64,000 nt of DNA from Aquimarina sp. ERC-38 (GCF_026222555.1 NZ_CP098511.1:1779501-1843500); one strand, 5' to 3'. Shown: positions 55,372 to 63,659, counted from the stretch's first letter. The notes: generated by a model not told the origin, from the letters alone. Program-made: numbers and translations.

Positions 55372-55664
55372 TCCCTTAAAATAATTCTTTTTGTGCTTTT
55401 CGATGAATTACAAAGCTAATTAAATACGATGTATTCTATGTCTAAAAAAAGATGTCTACTACAGTGGATACGCCTATTTTTAAGCTTTTTTCTTTAAGGG
55501 ATAGGGATTAATAAAGTAGAATTTGTCATTCACTTATTTACCCGTATTACTAAAAGTCTTTGTTCTTCTATTGTCAATTAATAATTTGTAGACTTTTTTG
55601 GGTTGTTTATTAGTTAGTGTAAAATGCGTTTTAGTGGATTTTTATGTAAAGTTAGTATCAGTTT

Positions 55665-56111
55665 TTACTTCTTCTTTATTATTTCATTAGGGTCAAATCC
55701 ATACATAAATTTATTTAATTGTCCATTCGAACTTTCCAACTCGACAATATCCATTAATTCCTCAAAATATGTACAAATTCTTTCCCGGTCTTCGCTGTCC
55801 AATTCCATATAAACGTCGGCAAATCTTGAAAGTCCGATTTTAATTTGTTCTTGGTATTTTTTGTTAGTCGGATTTTCAGATTCTGCAACATTTTTAAAGT
55901 CAGAAGCAGCATTGTTGATTTTCTTTGTGAAAATTGGTCGCATTTTTTCGTCAGCAATACCAGGATAGTAATTTTCCGCTATAAATTTTTTCTTTGCGAT
56001 AAATTCTGTAAATTTTTCATTCGCGTTTTCGGGTGTTTTCATTTCAATCGCTTTTTGTCCGCAAGCAGCTAGGGTTAAAAATAGAACTAAAATTTTAATG
56101 TATTTGGTCAT
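55665..56111 (-). CDS. Hypothetical lipoprotein
   Basis: 148 residues from ATG 56111, chosen because it gives a lipobox (ILVLFLTLAACG); the frame is open to 56252 but that part lies in repeat sequence. The mature part is charged and helical (NEKFTEFIAKKKFIAENYYPG). No family recognised. It is the left end of the unidirectional accessory array and precedes about 290 bases without genes. Confidence 0.75.
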   Translation of the reverse strand: MTKYIKILVLFLTLAACGQKAIEMKTPENANEKFTEFIAKKKFIAENYYPGIADEKMRPIFTKKINNAASDFKNVAESENPTNKKYQEQIKIGLSRFADVYMELDSEDRERICTYFEELMDIVELESSNGQLNKFMYGFDPNEIIKKK

Positions 56112-56119
56112 TTCCGAAA

Positions 56120-56308
56120 TTGGTAGTAAGGTTTTTATATAGAAACGTAGGGTAGGTGATAAGCATTTTCGTTTTATTACTTGGCTAAATATAAATTTTT
56201 TCCTTCTATAAATTTCAAATTTTATATTTAGCGATATCGCGGATAAGTCCAAAATTTTTCAAACAATTTCAAACCTCTCTATATTTATTATACAACGTTG
56301 TGACCAGT
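56120..56308 (-). repeat. Cassette-boundary repeat, copy 1
   Basis: About 190 bp. It contains the palindrome ACAACGTTGT followed by GACCAGT at the right end, a conserved middle (GATAAGTCCAAAATTTTT, CAAACCTCTCTATATTTA), and GGTAGGTGATAAGCATTTTC at the left. Closely related to 59331-59527 and less so to 60552-60751 and 63660-63854. Part of the right end is decayed fic coding sequence. Confidence 0.75.
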
Positions 56309-56411
56309 ATTTTATATATGGTTTTATTTTGTTCTACTTGTTTTATAAATATATTTTGCGCTACATCTTTTTTTAAATCTCTACTTGGTGATACTATCAT
56401 TTGATAGTATC
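56281..56411 (-). pseudogene. Remnant of a second fic gene
   Basis: Read on the minus strand, the fic upstream region with its palindrome (56411-56390) is joined almost directly to the last coding part of fic: SRDLKKDVAQNIFIKQVEQN then KTIYKI. This matches the C-terminal fragment after the intact fic at 59507-59641 (SRDLKKGVALNIFAKQGEKN, KTIYKI). All sequence from the start codon to the C-terminal winged helix is gone. The upstream flank (to about 56560) also matches 60476-60646. Confidence 0.75.
56390..56411. promoter_or_regulatory. Perfect palindrome from the fic upstream region, relic copy
   Basis: GATACTATCA-TT-TGATAGTATC: 10-bp perfect inverted arms. The same element with one changed base stands 3 bp before the fic start codon at 60477-60498. 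Here it has no gene to serve. Confidence 0.6.
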
Positions 56412-56467
56412 AAAAATAATATCTTTAAATTTGTAAATACAGGATAATCTGTTGTTTATTGTTATTT

Positions 56468-56665
56468 ACAACGTTAAGTAAAAGAACCTACAGGGCAGGA
56501 GATAAGCACTTTCATTTCGGATTGATACTAAATCAAATATGTCTTTTTACATTTATATTTTTTGCAAATGCCAAATTTTATAGTTGGCGACTTTGTAAAT
56601 AAACACAGTCCTTTTGGCAAGCCTAAACCGCCCTATGTTTTTTTGTACAGCATTATGTGCAGGCT
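56468..56665 (-). repeat. Cassette-boundary repeat, copy 2
   Basis: Begins ACAACGTTAAGTAAAAGAAC and carries the conserved GGGCAGGAGATAAGCACTTT block, GGCGAC in the middle, and GCATTATGTGCAGGC at the far end. It fills the gap after the Doc toxin gene. Shares blocks with 59331, 60552 and 63660 copies. Confidence 0.75.
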
Positions 56666-56671
56666 TTTGCG

Positions 56672-57106
56672 CTATTCTCTTGTTTTAGCCACTATTATTC
56701 TTAGTTTTAATTCGTAGCTAAAATCTTCTTCATATATAATAGAAGCAATGATTTCTTTAAGTAAGTCTCTATCAATAATATTATCAGCAACATCCACAGC
56801 AATATTTTCAGTTGATGAAATGAATTTAGATACAAGATGGTCTAGTCCATTAATTTCCAAGAAATATGCGCTTAGTGCAATAGAAGACCTTTTGTTTCCG
56901 TCATTAAATGCGTGATTCTTGTTTATTGAATAAAATAAATAAGCAACTTTATCTTCCAATTCAGGATAATAGTCGTCGTTTTGAACGAAATCTAAGGTAG
57001 CATGAAGTTGTCCTAAATCTTTTGCTCCAGTCAATCCACCTGAATGTTCAATTATATAATCGTGTTCTCTGACTGCGTATTCAAAATCGAAATACATAAA
57101 TGCCAT
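56672..57106 (-). CDS. doc: Doc-type Fic-domain toxin
   Basis: 144 residues from ATG 57106; an upstream in-frame ATG at 57139 would overlap the previous gene by 32 bp. The Fic core motif HAFNDGNKRSSIA is near residue 64, with Doc-like Lys in place of the usual Gly (DGNKR), and GLTGAKDLGQL near the N-terminus fits death-on-curing proteins. Doc phosphorylates EF-Tu using ATP and blocks translation. The gene upstream, 1 bp away, is RhuM-like and not a Phd antitoxin. Confidence 0.85.
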   Translation of the reverse strand: MAFMYFDFEYAVREHDYIIEHSGGLTGAKDLGQLHATLDFVQNDDYYPELEDKVAYLFYSINKNHAFNDGNKRSSIALSAYFLEINGLDHLVSKFISSTENIAVDVADNIIDRDLLKEIIASIIYEEDFSYELKLRIIVAKTRE

Positions 57107-57107
57107 A

Positions 57108-58109
57108 CTATCGATTTTTAAGGCGTTTAAAAACATCAATATTTTCGTCGATTCTTTCTTCTAGTGCCTTACTTTTATCTCCTAAAAATCGTTCAAAGTC
57201 AGATTGCGCTACGGTATTGATATAATTTTTTAAGCTATCGTGAAATACTTTTCTAAATCCATAATCTCGACTTGCCATTTTTATTCTTGCATCTTCAATT
57301 AAGGGCTTGAATAATGGATGTTCTGAAAATTGAAATAGAAGTAAGTCCATTTCTGATTTTGTCAATTTTCTACCAAGAGACTCATATTTCTCTTTCATTT
57401 CGTGAGCGAGACCAGTCTCGAAAGAGGCTATGAGTTTTAAAACTTCTGAATACATTGTATCTCTTGCATTCTCCTTTTCACTTATATTGAGTATTTTTTT
57501 ATATTCTACAGCATTTTCTTTGAATATACATTCGTAAATTTTACTTGTATAAATGGCATACTTGAAGTTTCCTAAATCTAGGTATGTGCTTAAAGCTTGA
57601 GTGAATTCTTTTCTATAATGTGGCTCTTTAAGAATAGCATTTAAAAAATCTTCGTCTCTTTGGTTTATATATTTGGTTGAACCTCCAGCTTTTTCATTTA
57701 GAGTATCAATTACGATATCAAGAATTTTACTTCTCAATGCTTTGGCCATTTCACTTTCAACCAATAACATTCCCAAGTTTAGAAATGACCTGAAATTGAA
57801 TACCCCCAGTTGAGATGTTTTATTAGAAAGATTTATGATATGTCCAAAATCTGTTTTGAATTCTTTTAGATTTTTACCTTTCAAAACAATATAGCCATTG
57901 TGCTTAAGCTCCTTTTCATGATTCTCAAGATATCTGTCAATTGTGGCTATATCAATTTGATAGAATTCAGATATTTGTTGTTTAGTATATTTATATTCTT
58001 CTTGAAATAGTATTCCAGGAATACCAAAGTAATCCCTTAGATTGCTTAATACTAGAGGATTGTTTAAGATATTCTGTCTGTCTATATTTGAAGAAATTAA
58101 ATCTTTCAT
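57108..58109 (-). CDS. RhuM-like DNA-binding protein, partner of Doc
   Basis: 333 residues. The N-terminal region (KYTKQQISEFYQIDIATIDRYLENH) reads as an HTH; the rest is helical with charged patches and ends EERIDENIDVFKRLKNR. I recognise it only as resembling RhuM-like or Doc-associated DNA-binding proteins of Bacteroidota. It directly precedes doc with 1 bp between stop and start, so co-translation and an antitoxin or repressor role are likely. No Phd-type antitoxin is present. Confidence 0.7.
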   Translation of the reverse strand: MKDLISSNIDRQNILNNPLVLSNLRDYFGIPGILFQEEYKYTKQQISEFYQIDIATIDRYLENHEKELKHNGYIVLKGKNLKEFKTDFGHIINLSNKTSQLGVFNFRSFLNLGMLLVESEMAKALRSKILDIVIDTLNEKAGGSTKYINQRDEDFLNAILKEPHYRKEFTQALSTYLDLGNFKYAIYTSKIYECIFKENAVEYKKILNISEKENARDTMYSEVLKLIASFETGLAHEMKEKYESLGRKLTKSEMDLLLFQFSEHPLFKPLIEDARIKMASRDYGFRKVFHDSLKNYINTVAQSDFERFLGDKSKALEERIDENIDVFKRLKNR

Positions 58110-58365
58110 TTACGCAAATTTTGTTGATAACTTTTTATATGCTTACCGCACTTATGCGGGGAGGATGTTAATAACCTAGAAAATGTTTATAAATCCGATT
58201 TACAAAATACATTAATTCAGACCGTAAGCTTACATTAGTTTTTTCTATGATACTTTGATAAATACACAATGTTTTTCCAGCTTGCGCATAACGGCTCTCG
58301 TATGTTACGTTTGCTTGCCAAAGGCGACATATGCAATATATCAATTGTAGCAGTAGTAATTTATA
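58110..58365 (-). other. Spacer with imperfect palindromes between RhuM-like and higA genes
   Basis: Contains CCGCA-CTTA-TGCGG (58146-58159) and an attC-like imperfect inverted pair (GCGCATAACGGCTCTCGTATG, with TTACG after it, 58275-58304), followed by CCAAAGGCGACATA, a block shared with the other array repeats. No gene. Confidence 0.5.
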
Positions 58366-58920
58366 CTATTGCCAAGTCGTTTTACTTAATTTTAATTTTG
58401 GATTATTAAGTTTTTTAATAGTTGTTCTAATTTTTATCCTGTCAGATTGCGGTAAGAAAGTCGGAACTAAATCGGTCAAGTCAATTTTTAAAAGTCGATT
58501 GATTACGATCAAATCTTTTAAGGAGAAAGGACTCACGCCATTCATAAGCTCAGAGATATAAGATTTATTTCGATGTCCTAAAATTTCTCCGAATTCTTGT
58601 TGTGTTAAATTTAGGCTCTTTAATTTTTTTCGGATCAACTCTTTTCTCCGTTGAATAAATAAACGCTCCTTTTCTGCAATTAATTCTGCAATGTCACTTT
58701 CGCGTAGTTTTTTATCAGATATTTTTGAGTTAGCACTCCAGTTTTGTTTTTCATAACTTTCAATCAAATCTCTCAATTTTTTTCTAATAGATTTAAATTT
58801 TGGATTTTCCTTAGAGAGAATACGTAATTTTCTGTCTGCAATTAATGCTCTTTCAAAATCCAGTTCGTCTTGGATCTTTCCTGCCTCAATCAGTTGTGAT
58901 ATGTCAAATTGTGTTTTCAT
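58366..58920 (-). CDS. higA: HigA-type antitoxin with extended N-terminus
   Basis: 184 residues, longer than the usual 90-100. The C-terminal third holds the XRE HTH (LNLTQQEFGEILGHRNKSYI, SELMNGVSPFSLKDLIVINR). The N-terminal two thirds are charged helices that may wrap the toxin. Follows the toxin gene by 10 bp in the inverted toxin-first order typical of higBA. Binds and neutralises HigB and represses the operon. Confidence 0.85.
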   Translation of the reverse strand: MKTQFDISQLIEAGKIQDELDFERALIADRKLRILSKENPKFKSIRKKLRDLIESYEKQNWSANSKISDKKLRESDIAELIAEKERLFIQRRKELIRKKLKSLNLTQQEFGEILGHRNKSYISELMNGVSPFSLKDLIVINRLLKIDLTDLVPTFLPQSDRIKIRTTIKKLNNPKLKLSKTTWQ

Positions 58921-58930
58921 AATTTCATTT

Positions 58931-59269
58931 TTAAATCCAATTGTTAGACTTTAACCACTTTTTTATAGTATTTCTATTATTCTTAAAAATAGTTTCATAT
59001 TCTTGATGTGTTCCAGCCCATACAACAGTAGCTTCACTATCACTAAACTCAATCATAATCATCGTTCTGTGGATATTGATATTAAAGAAGTAAAATCCGT
59101 CGCTATGTATTTTGTCAGCATCGGTTCTTGTTTTGTTTAATTCAGTTTGGTCTTTCCAATCATTCCCATTAATATCCTTAATAAGCTTATCAATAGCGTT
59201 AGCTAAAGAGACATTTCCTTTATTCTTCCTTTTTAGTTTCTCTAGTATTTTCTTATTGGTAAGTCTCAC
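58931..59269 (-). CDS. higB: HigB-family toxin (mRNA interferase)
   Basis: 112 residues of the HigB_toxin family: DGFYFFNINIHRTMIMIEFS and ATVVWAGTHQEYE are the hallmark blocks. RelE-fold enzymes of this family cut mRNA at the ribosome. It precedes its antitoxin gene. A hairpin/operator candidate (59292-59314) stands 22 bp before the start. Confidence 0.9.
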   Translation of the reverse strand: MRLTNKKILEKLKRKNKGNVSLANAIDKLIKDINGNDWKDQTELNKTRTDADKIHSDGFYFFNINIHRTMIMIEFSDSEATVVWAGTHQEYETIFKNNRNTIKKWLKSNNWI

Positions 59270-59291
59270 TTATTATCACTAATATATAAAA

Positions 59292-59314
59292 AAGTTCGGA
59301 TAATAACCGAACTT
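59292..59314. promoter_or_regulatory. Inverted repeat upstream of higB, operator or terminator
   Basis: AAGTTCGG-ATAATAA-CCGAACTT: perfect 8-bp arms. On the minus strand a run of six T follows (CCGAACTTTTTTA), so it could be a terminator of upstream transcription. Its place just before higB equally suits the HigA operator. Confidence 0.6.
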
Positions 59315-59330
59315 ATATAATTTTCAATTA

Positions 59331-59527
59331 TTGCTAACGTTCAGCATAAGAAACTACAGGGCAGGAGATAAGCACTTTCATTTCTGATTGATACTAAATC
59401 AAGTATATCTATATTGCTCTTATCCATTTTAACGTAAGATTTAAATTTTTTGACATCGTAGATAAGTCCAAAATTTTTTAAACGATTTCAAACCTCTCTA
59501 TATTTATTATACAACGTTGTGACCAGT
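59331..59527 (-). repeat. Cassette-boundary repeat, copy 3
   Basis: From GCTAACGTTCAGCATAAGAA with GGGCAGGAGATAAGCACTTT at the left to TTATACAACGTTGTGACCAG at the right. The ends are inverted relatives: TTATGCTGAACGTT on the minus strand at one end, TTATACAACGTT on the plus strand at the other. The old fic stop codon is formed within it. Confidence 0.78.
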
Positions 59528-59708
59528 AATTTTATATATGGTTTTATTTTTTTCTCCTTGTTTTGCGAATATATTTAGCGCAACACCTTTTTTTAAATCT
59601 CTACTAGCTGTTGATGAAGAAATATTTTTAAAAGTATTCATATATACTTTTCGAGTAAATTCTTTCTATATTTAAAGAAATGAAGTAATTAAGTCTTTGT
59701 TTTATATC
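59507..59708 (-). pseudogene. Detached C-terminal winged-helix end of fic
   Basis: Right after the fic stop (TAG), the same frame continues with DIKQRLNYFISLNIERIY before another stop. A shifted frame then reads MNTFKNISSSTASRDLKKGV and LNIFAKQGEKNKTIYKITGH to a TAA at 59507-59509. This is the usual Fic C-terminal winged helix. A nonsense codon plus a frameshift therefore separate it from the Fic core. Confidence 0.75.
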
Positions 59709-60473
59709 CTAATTTCTATTATTAAAGTTAAGTAATTCTGATAAAGATGTATTTATAACACTAAGCATATACTCAATAAATAACGTAGACTTACCAGCCT
59801 TGTCACAGTCAGCTAAAGCTTTATAATATTTATCTTGATCTTTACTTATTAAAGTTTCGAATGGAATATATTCGAAAACAGGGTATTTAGTCATTAAGAT
59901 TAATGTTTGCCACAATCTTCCCATTCTTCCGTTACCATCAAGGAAAGGATGTATAAACTCCATTTCGTAATGAAATACACAACTTTTAATTAATTCAATT
60001 TCATCACTCTTTAGGTATTGAAATAGATCTTTCATTAAAAAAGGTACATTTTCATAAGGAGGAGCTAAGTGTTCTACTTTTGAACCCTTCACTATACTAA
60101 CTCCCTGTTCTCGGTATTTTCCTGCATCTATAACTAAACCGTTCATCAAATTTTTATGAGCATCTAAAAAAGAACTTTCATTAGTAGGATTATAGTTTTG
60201 GATGAGTTCATATGTTTTTAAAGCATTTAGAACTTCTTTGATATCTTTTTCCGGACCTAAAACTCTCTTGTTTTCGAGTATTGCTGTTATCTGCTCCTCA
60301 GATAAAGTATTTCCTTCTATTTTTAAAGAAGAATGAATAGTTCGAATCCTATTTTGTTTTTTCAGGGTAGGAGATGGTTTATCAAGGAAATGAGCATTTA
60401 TTTCTCCTAATTTTTCTGAAATACTACTTATTAATTTTAGAATTAGTGGAGTAATATCATAAGGTGGTTTCAT
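59709..60473 (-). CDS. Fic-domain protein, truncated after the catalytic core
   Basis: 254 residues. Fic motif HPFLDGNGRMGR near 174 is complete, so AMP-transfer chemistry should be intact. An inhibitory-helix motif SLKIEGN (S/T-x-x-x-E-G) near 46 marks a self-inhibited class II Fic protein. The typical C-terminal winged helix is missing: its coding sequence follows in broken frames down to 59507. A palindrome lies 3 bp before the start codon. Target unknown. Confidence 0.87.
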   Translation of the reverse strand: MKPPYDITPLILKLISSISEKLGEINAHFLDKPSPTLKKQNRIRTIHSSLKIEGNTLSEEQITAILENKRVLGPEKDIKEVLNALKTYELIQNYNPTNESSFLDAHKNLMNGLVIDAGKYREQGVSIVKGSKVEHLAPPYENVPFLMKDLFQYLKSDEIELIKSCVFHYEMEFIHPFLDGNGRMGRLWQTLILMTKYPVFEYIPFETLISKDQDKYYKALADCDKAGKSTLFIEYMLSVINTSLSELLNFNNRN

Positions 60474-60476
60474 AGT

Positions 60477-60498
60477 GATACTATCATTTGATAGTATT
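60477..60498. promoter_or_regulatory. Operator-like palindrome immediately upstream of fic
   Basis: GATACTATCA-TT-TGATAGTATT: 10-bp arms with one mismatch, 3 bp from the ATG. It may bind a repressor, possibly the winged helix once carried by Fic itself, or fold to block translation. A perfect copy is at 56390-56411. Confidence 0.6.
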
Positions 60499-60551
60499 AA
60501 AAATAATATCTTTAAATTTATAAATACAGGATAATCTGTTGTTTATTATTG

Positions 60552-60751
60552 TTTACAGCGTTCAGCAGAAGAACCTATAGGGCAGGAGATAAGCACTTTC
60601 ATTTCAGATTAATACTAAAACTGATATATTTATTTGTAGTTGACTATTTTAAAATGAATGTCAAATATCAAAATTGGTAACATTGTAGATAAGCCTCGAA
60701 TTTTTAAATAATCTTAAATCTTTCTATGTTTTATAGAGTGTTACCACAGGT
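60552..60751 (-). repeat. Cassette-boundary repeat, copy 4
   Basis: Begins TTTACAGCGTTCAGCAGAAG, carries GGGCAGGAGATAAGCACTTT, then the GTAGATAAGCC middle block, and ends GAGTGTTACCACAGG, matching the ACCAG edge of the others. Marks the edge upstream of fic. Confidence 0.72.
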
Positions 60752-60835
60752 TATTTTTTGAGGGTAAGTTTATCAAGCACGTTTTTCTTTACTTCTTTCA
60801 ATAAAGTCTTTATCTAATTGCTCCATTTCTAAACT

Positions 60836-61004
60836 TTACTCCTTCTTATCTACAATTAACGTAACTCCATTAGGTTCTTTTACATATCCTACATCGTCAA
60901 TTTTTATAGTATTTATTAACTCTATCTCCTAAAACATAATTTTCTATTGAATTAGTTAGCTTATTATGTTCTATATTCACTAATTTCTTTTCTACATAGT
61001 AAAA
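60836..61004 (-). pseudogene. Remnant of an unknown small gene
   Basis: Minus-strand reading gives FYYVEKKLVNIEHNKLTNSI and then, after a frameshift, NTIKIDDVGYVKEPNGVTLI ending at a stop at 60836. Both pieces look coding but no intact frame joins them. Family not recognised. The rest of 60474-61246 holds the fic upstream region, repeat copy 4 and AT-rich sequence. Confidence 0.45.
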
Positions 61005-61246
61005 TTAAGAATCTTGTTTGCTAAAAAGAATTTTTAAGATGTGGCAACGATTAGAATAAATGTCTGCACATTTAGAAAGTTAGCGACTTCAATAAAATAC
61101 AAGGCATTACACTTTTAGTATTTTTAAATTATCTATTAAAATAATTAAATTTGTAATGCTGACTTCATACATACAAAATCACTTTTGCTCTAAAACATTA
61201 TAAAGCAATGCGTTTACATGTTGTTAACAATTGCTTTGTATAAAAT

Positions 61247-61744
61247 TTATTCCATAGTTTTTCGTGTCAATGTATAATACAAAACATCCTCTTTAAATTT
61301 TACAAAATAAGACTCACTCCAAAAATATTCAGAATCGCTTTTACTGCAAATGGAGAAATATCCCAAGTCGTCTCTATAATAAATATTATCTATCTTATAA
61401 CTACTTTCAATAGTAATTTTTGAAATAATTTTGTTTAAAAAATCCTCTGATAATAATAAGTCACAAATATTAGAAAAGTTGTTTCCCTTTATCTCTATAT
61501 TTTTTTCAAAATTTAAATTTTTAGGTTTTGTAAGTGCAAGGCGATCTCGTTTTATTAAATTGAGAAAGTGGTAAGAGTCAGGTATTAGAAGCATTAAACC
61601 GTGGTAGTCTAATTTTTTGTAGAATTGGGATTCTTTTTTCTTCTTTTTAAGATCTATTAAAAGACTATCAGCATGAACATAATCTTGACCCAGTAAATCA
61701 GTAAAACTAAATACTAATAAAACAAAAAATAATATACTTTTCAT
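61247..61744 (-). CDS. Hypothetical exported protein
   Basis: 165 residues with a signal peptide (MKSILFFVLLVFSFTDLLGQ). The mature part mixes charged helices and strands; no motif or family recognised. Isolated member of the accessory array, about 500 bases from its neighbours' coding sequence on either side. Confidence 0.65.
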   Translation of the reverse strand: MKSILFFVLLVFSFTDLLGQDYVHADSLLIDLKKKKKESQFYKKLDYHGLMLLIPDSYHFLNLIKRDRLALTKPKNLNFEKNIEIKGNNFSNICDLLLSEDFLNKIISKITIESSYKIDNIYYRDDLGYFSICSKSDSEYFWSESYFVKFKEDVLYYTLTRKTME

Positions 61745-61851
61745 ATCTACAATATTTTACAATAATCTGTATTAAAGTTCAACAATACTAATAGTTTATA
61801 TCACTTTAGATCTAAGATTAATCGCTTAAAATAATATTTGCTAACGGTTGA

Positions 61852-61990
61852 GCTATGAACAGTACTGGTGCAAACTAGCATTCGCTTTCCGCCACGCACA
61901 TCATAAAAATACACAAACCTTTTGATGAAGCCCAAAGCCCATATTGCTTATAGATTGTGTCGTAAACAATGTTTTTCTAATCATTATAAT
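61852..61990 (-). repeat. Probable divergent array spacer repeat
   Basis: Starts TGCTAACGGTTGAGC, close to GCTAACGTTCAGC of copy 3, and continues with GCACTAG-like and GCCCAAAGCCC blocks. Similarity is limited to the end, so membership is tentative. Confidence 0.4.
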
Positions 61991-62004
61991 TCAGAATTTC
62001 TAGA

Positions 62005-62670
62005 TTAAAATTCACCATATTTATATACTAATAATAACAGTGTACCATAGAACAATACTAAGTTTATCATAACAAAGAAAAAGCGTTTGAATTTGGTCAA
62101 TTTAAAAGCTTTGGAGTTCCAAATAATAACAAGTAAATGAAATGGTATATAAAATAACTGTTCAATTTTATTATTATTTACTATCAGACTCAACATTATT
62201 GATATTGGAAAGAAAATAATTACCCATAAACTTACATTATAAATATTCAGAATTAAATGCTCAAAAATATTTTTCTTGAATTGTATATAGAGTAAATAAC
62301 TAGATAAAGTTAGTAAGAGAATATTCGTTAATAAGATTATAAATTGTGAAGAAATATTACTTGATATTACAATTCCCAAAAAATCATTTGCGATTGAATA
62401 GTGTAATAAAAGAAATAAAGATGCTATCGTAAAGAATTTTCCAGGACTAAAATAATACTTCCTAAATCCATTCCAATAGTTAGTAGCTAGTGTTTCAGGT
62501 TGTCTTAAAGCAATTTTAATATTTTTAAAAAAAGATTTTTCAAGAGAAAAAATACTATCAAACAAATCCACAAATATTGTTCGAAATGTAACTCTAGTGT
62601 TCTTAAAATATTGACCACAATTTGAGCAATAATTTTCTTTAATTTCGTTGAAGCAAACAGAACATTTCAT
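62005..62670 (-). CDS. DUF3667-like membrane protein with N-terminal zinc ribbon
   Basis: 221 residues from ATG 62670, which places the zinc ribbon (MKCSVCFNEIKENYCSNCGQ) at the N-terminus; the frame is open to 62748. After the ribbon comes LRQPETLATNYWNGFRKYY, SPGKFFTIASLFLLLHY and about four or five membrane helices. The layout matches DUF3667 proteins of Bacteroidota. Function unknown. Array member. Confidence 0.8.
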   Translation of the reverse strand: MKCSVCFNEIKENYCSNCGQYFKNTRVTFRTIFVDLFDSIFSLEKSFFKNIKIALRQPETLATNYWNGFRKYYFSPGKFFTIASLFLLLHYSIANDFLGIVISSNISSQFIILLTNILLLTLSSYLLYIQFKKNIFEHLILNIYNVSLWVIIFFPISIMLSLIVNNNKIEQLFYIPFHLLVIIWNSKAFKLTKFKRFFFVMINLVLFYGTLLLLVYKYGEF

Positions 62671-62704
62671 ATGTTGATTTCCGTTTTTGAATTTTGTTCT
62701 GACA

Positions 62705-62784
62705 TTTTTTACAACGTTACGTATAACAAGCGTAGCCTGCTGATACATGGCTATACATCGTTATACATCGTTGTGCGTTCGTTT
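62705..62784 (-). repeat. attC-like imperfect palindrome
   Basis: On the minus strand ACAACGATGTATAACGATG, TATAGCC and, after a loop, GGCTACGCTTGTTATACG then TAACGTTGT. Left arms ACAACG, GTATAAC and AGCC pair with right arms GGCT, GTTATAC and CGTTGT, giving an interrupted stem of about 70 bases like an integron attC site. It lies between two same-strand genes. Confidence 0.6.
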
Positions 62785-63174
62785 TTATTCTTTATTAAAC
62801 ATATTTTCATAATCTTTTACGTGATGAGGGAATTCCTCCTTATAAAAAGGATACGGAATTCCAAATATTGATATTTCATATTCTTCCTTATCCATTCCTG
62901 TTATTTGATTTTCGACTCCTTTAATTTCAATTCCCTTATCATTAGTAATTTTTAGCTCAGAAATATTCGTTGTCGAAATCATTTTATCTTCTGGATAATC
63001 AGAGGCGAGTTCAATTTGATTATTCTCACAATATTCTTTTAAAAGATCATATCCAAATTTTTGGTCGGTAAATCTTAAATCACCGATAACAACTCCCATA
63101 GGTACATCTGCTTTTTCCAATTCCGTTGTTCCAATTAGAAGTCCATTTAAGTATATATTGTATATTTTACTCAA
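62785..63174 (-). CDS. Hypothetical protein
   Basis: 129 residues, acidic, mixed alpha/beta (YNIYLNGLLIGTTELEKADV, PMGVVIGDLRF). No signal peptide or known motif. It overlaps the preceding gene by 8 bp, so the pair is co-translated. Such small acidic pairs are often toxin/immunity partners, but nothing here proves that. Confidence 0.65.
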   Translation of the reverse strand: MSKIYNIYLNGLLIGTTELEKADVPMGVVIGDLRFTDQKFGYDLLKEYCENNQIELASDYPEDKMISTTNISELKITNDKGIEIKGVENQITGMDKEEYEISIFGIPYPFYKEEFPHHVKDYENMFNKE

Positions 63175-63628
63175 CTTTTTTTATTTTATTATCCATATAT
63201 AATTTTTCGACAACTAATTTTAAATTCTGCCGATCCATTCCTTCAACTTCACTTTTGTACTTATCAACTGACTGCATATAAGATAAAAGAAACCAAGAAT
63301 CTATATGCCCAAATTCAGGTGAATTGGTTAAAACGACCTCTACTTTCTTTTGATGTTTTTTATTATAAAATCTGCATCCTCCTATATGAAAGTTGTAGTT
63401 CCATCTTTTTGAAAGTTCTCCTCTTCTAGGAATATTTTTATTACTTCTTGAAATTAATTTTTCGTAATCTTCTTTAATCCCAATATCTAAACCATATTTT
63501 TCTCCAAGCTTAAACATAAGTTCTTTTCCTTCTTGACGATAATCAGTTATAGCTTCTTGAACAATATCAAGATTGACATCGTTCCTTTCTTCTTTTTTGA
63601 GAAGGTTATGAATCCATTTTTTAATCAT
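63167..63628 (-). CDS. Hypothetical protein, partner of the next gene
   Basis: 153 residues from ATG 63628 (MIKKWIHNLLKKEERNDVNL); the frame is open to 63667 but those residues come from repeat-edge sequence. Basic, with a Tyr/Trp-rich centre (KRWNYNFHIGGCRFYNKKHQ). No recognised family. 8 bp overlap with the following gene indicates a functional pair. Confidence 0.65.
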   Translation of the reverse strand: MIKKWIHNLLKKEERNDVNLDIVQEAITDYRQEGKELMFKLGEKYGLDIGIKEDYEKLISRSNKNIPRRGELSKRWNYNFHIGGCRFYNKKHQKKVEVVLTNSPEFGHIDSWFLLSYMQSVDKYKSEVEGMDRQNLKLVVEKLYMDNKIKKVE

Positions 63629-63659
63629 TAATTGCTTTTCATTTTCGGTAACGCAAACG

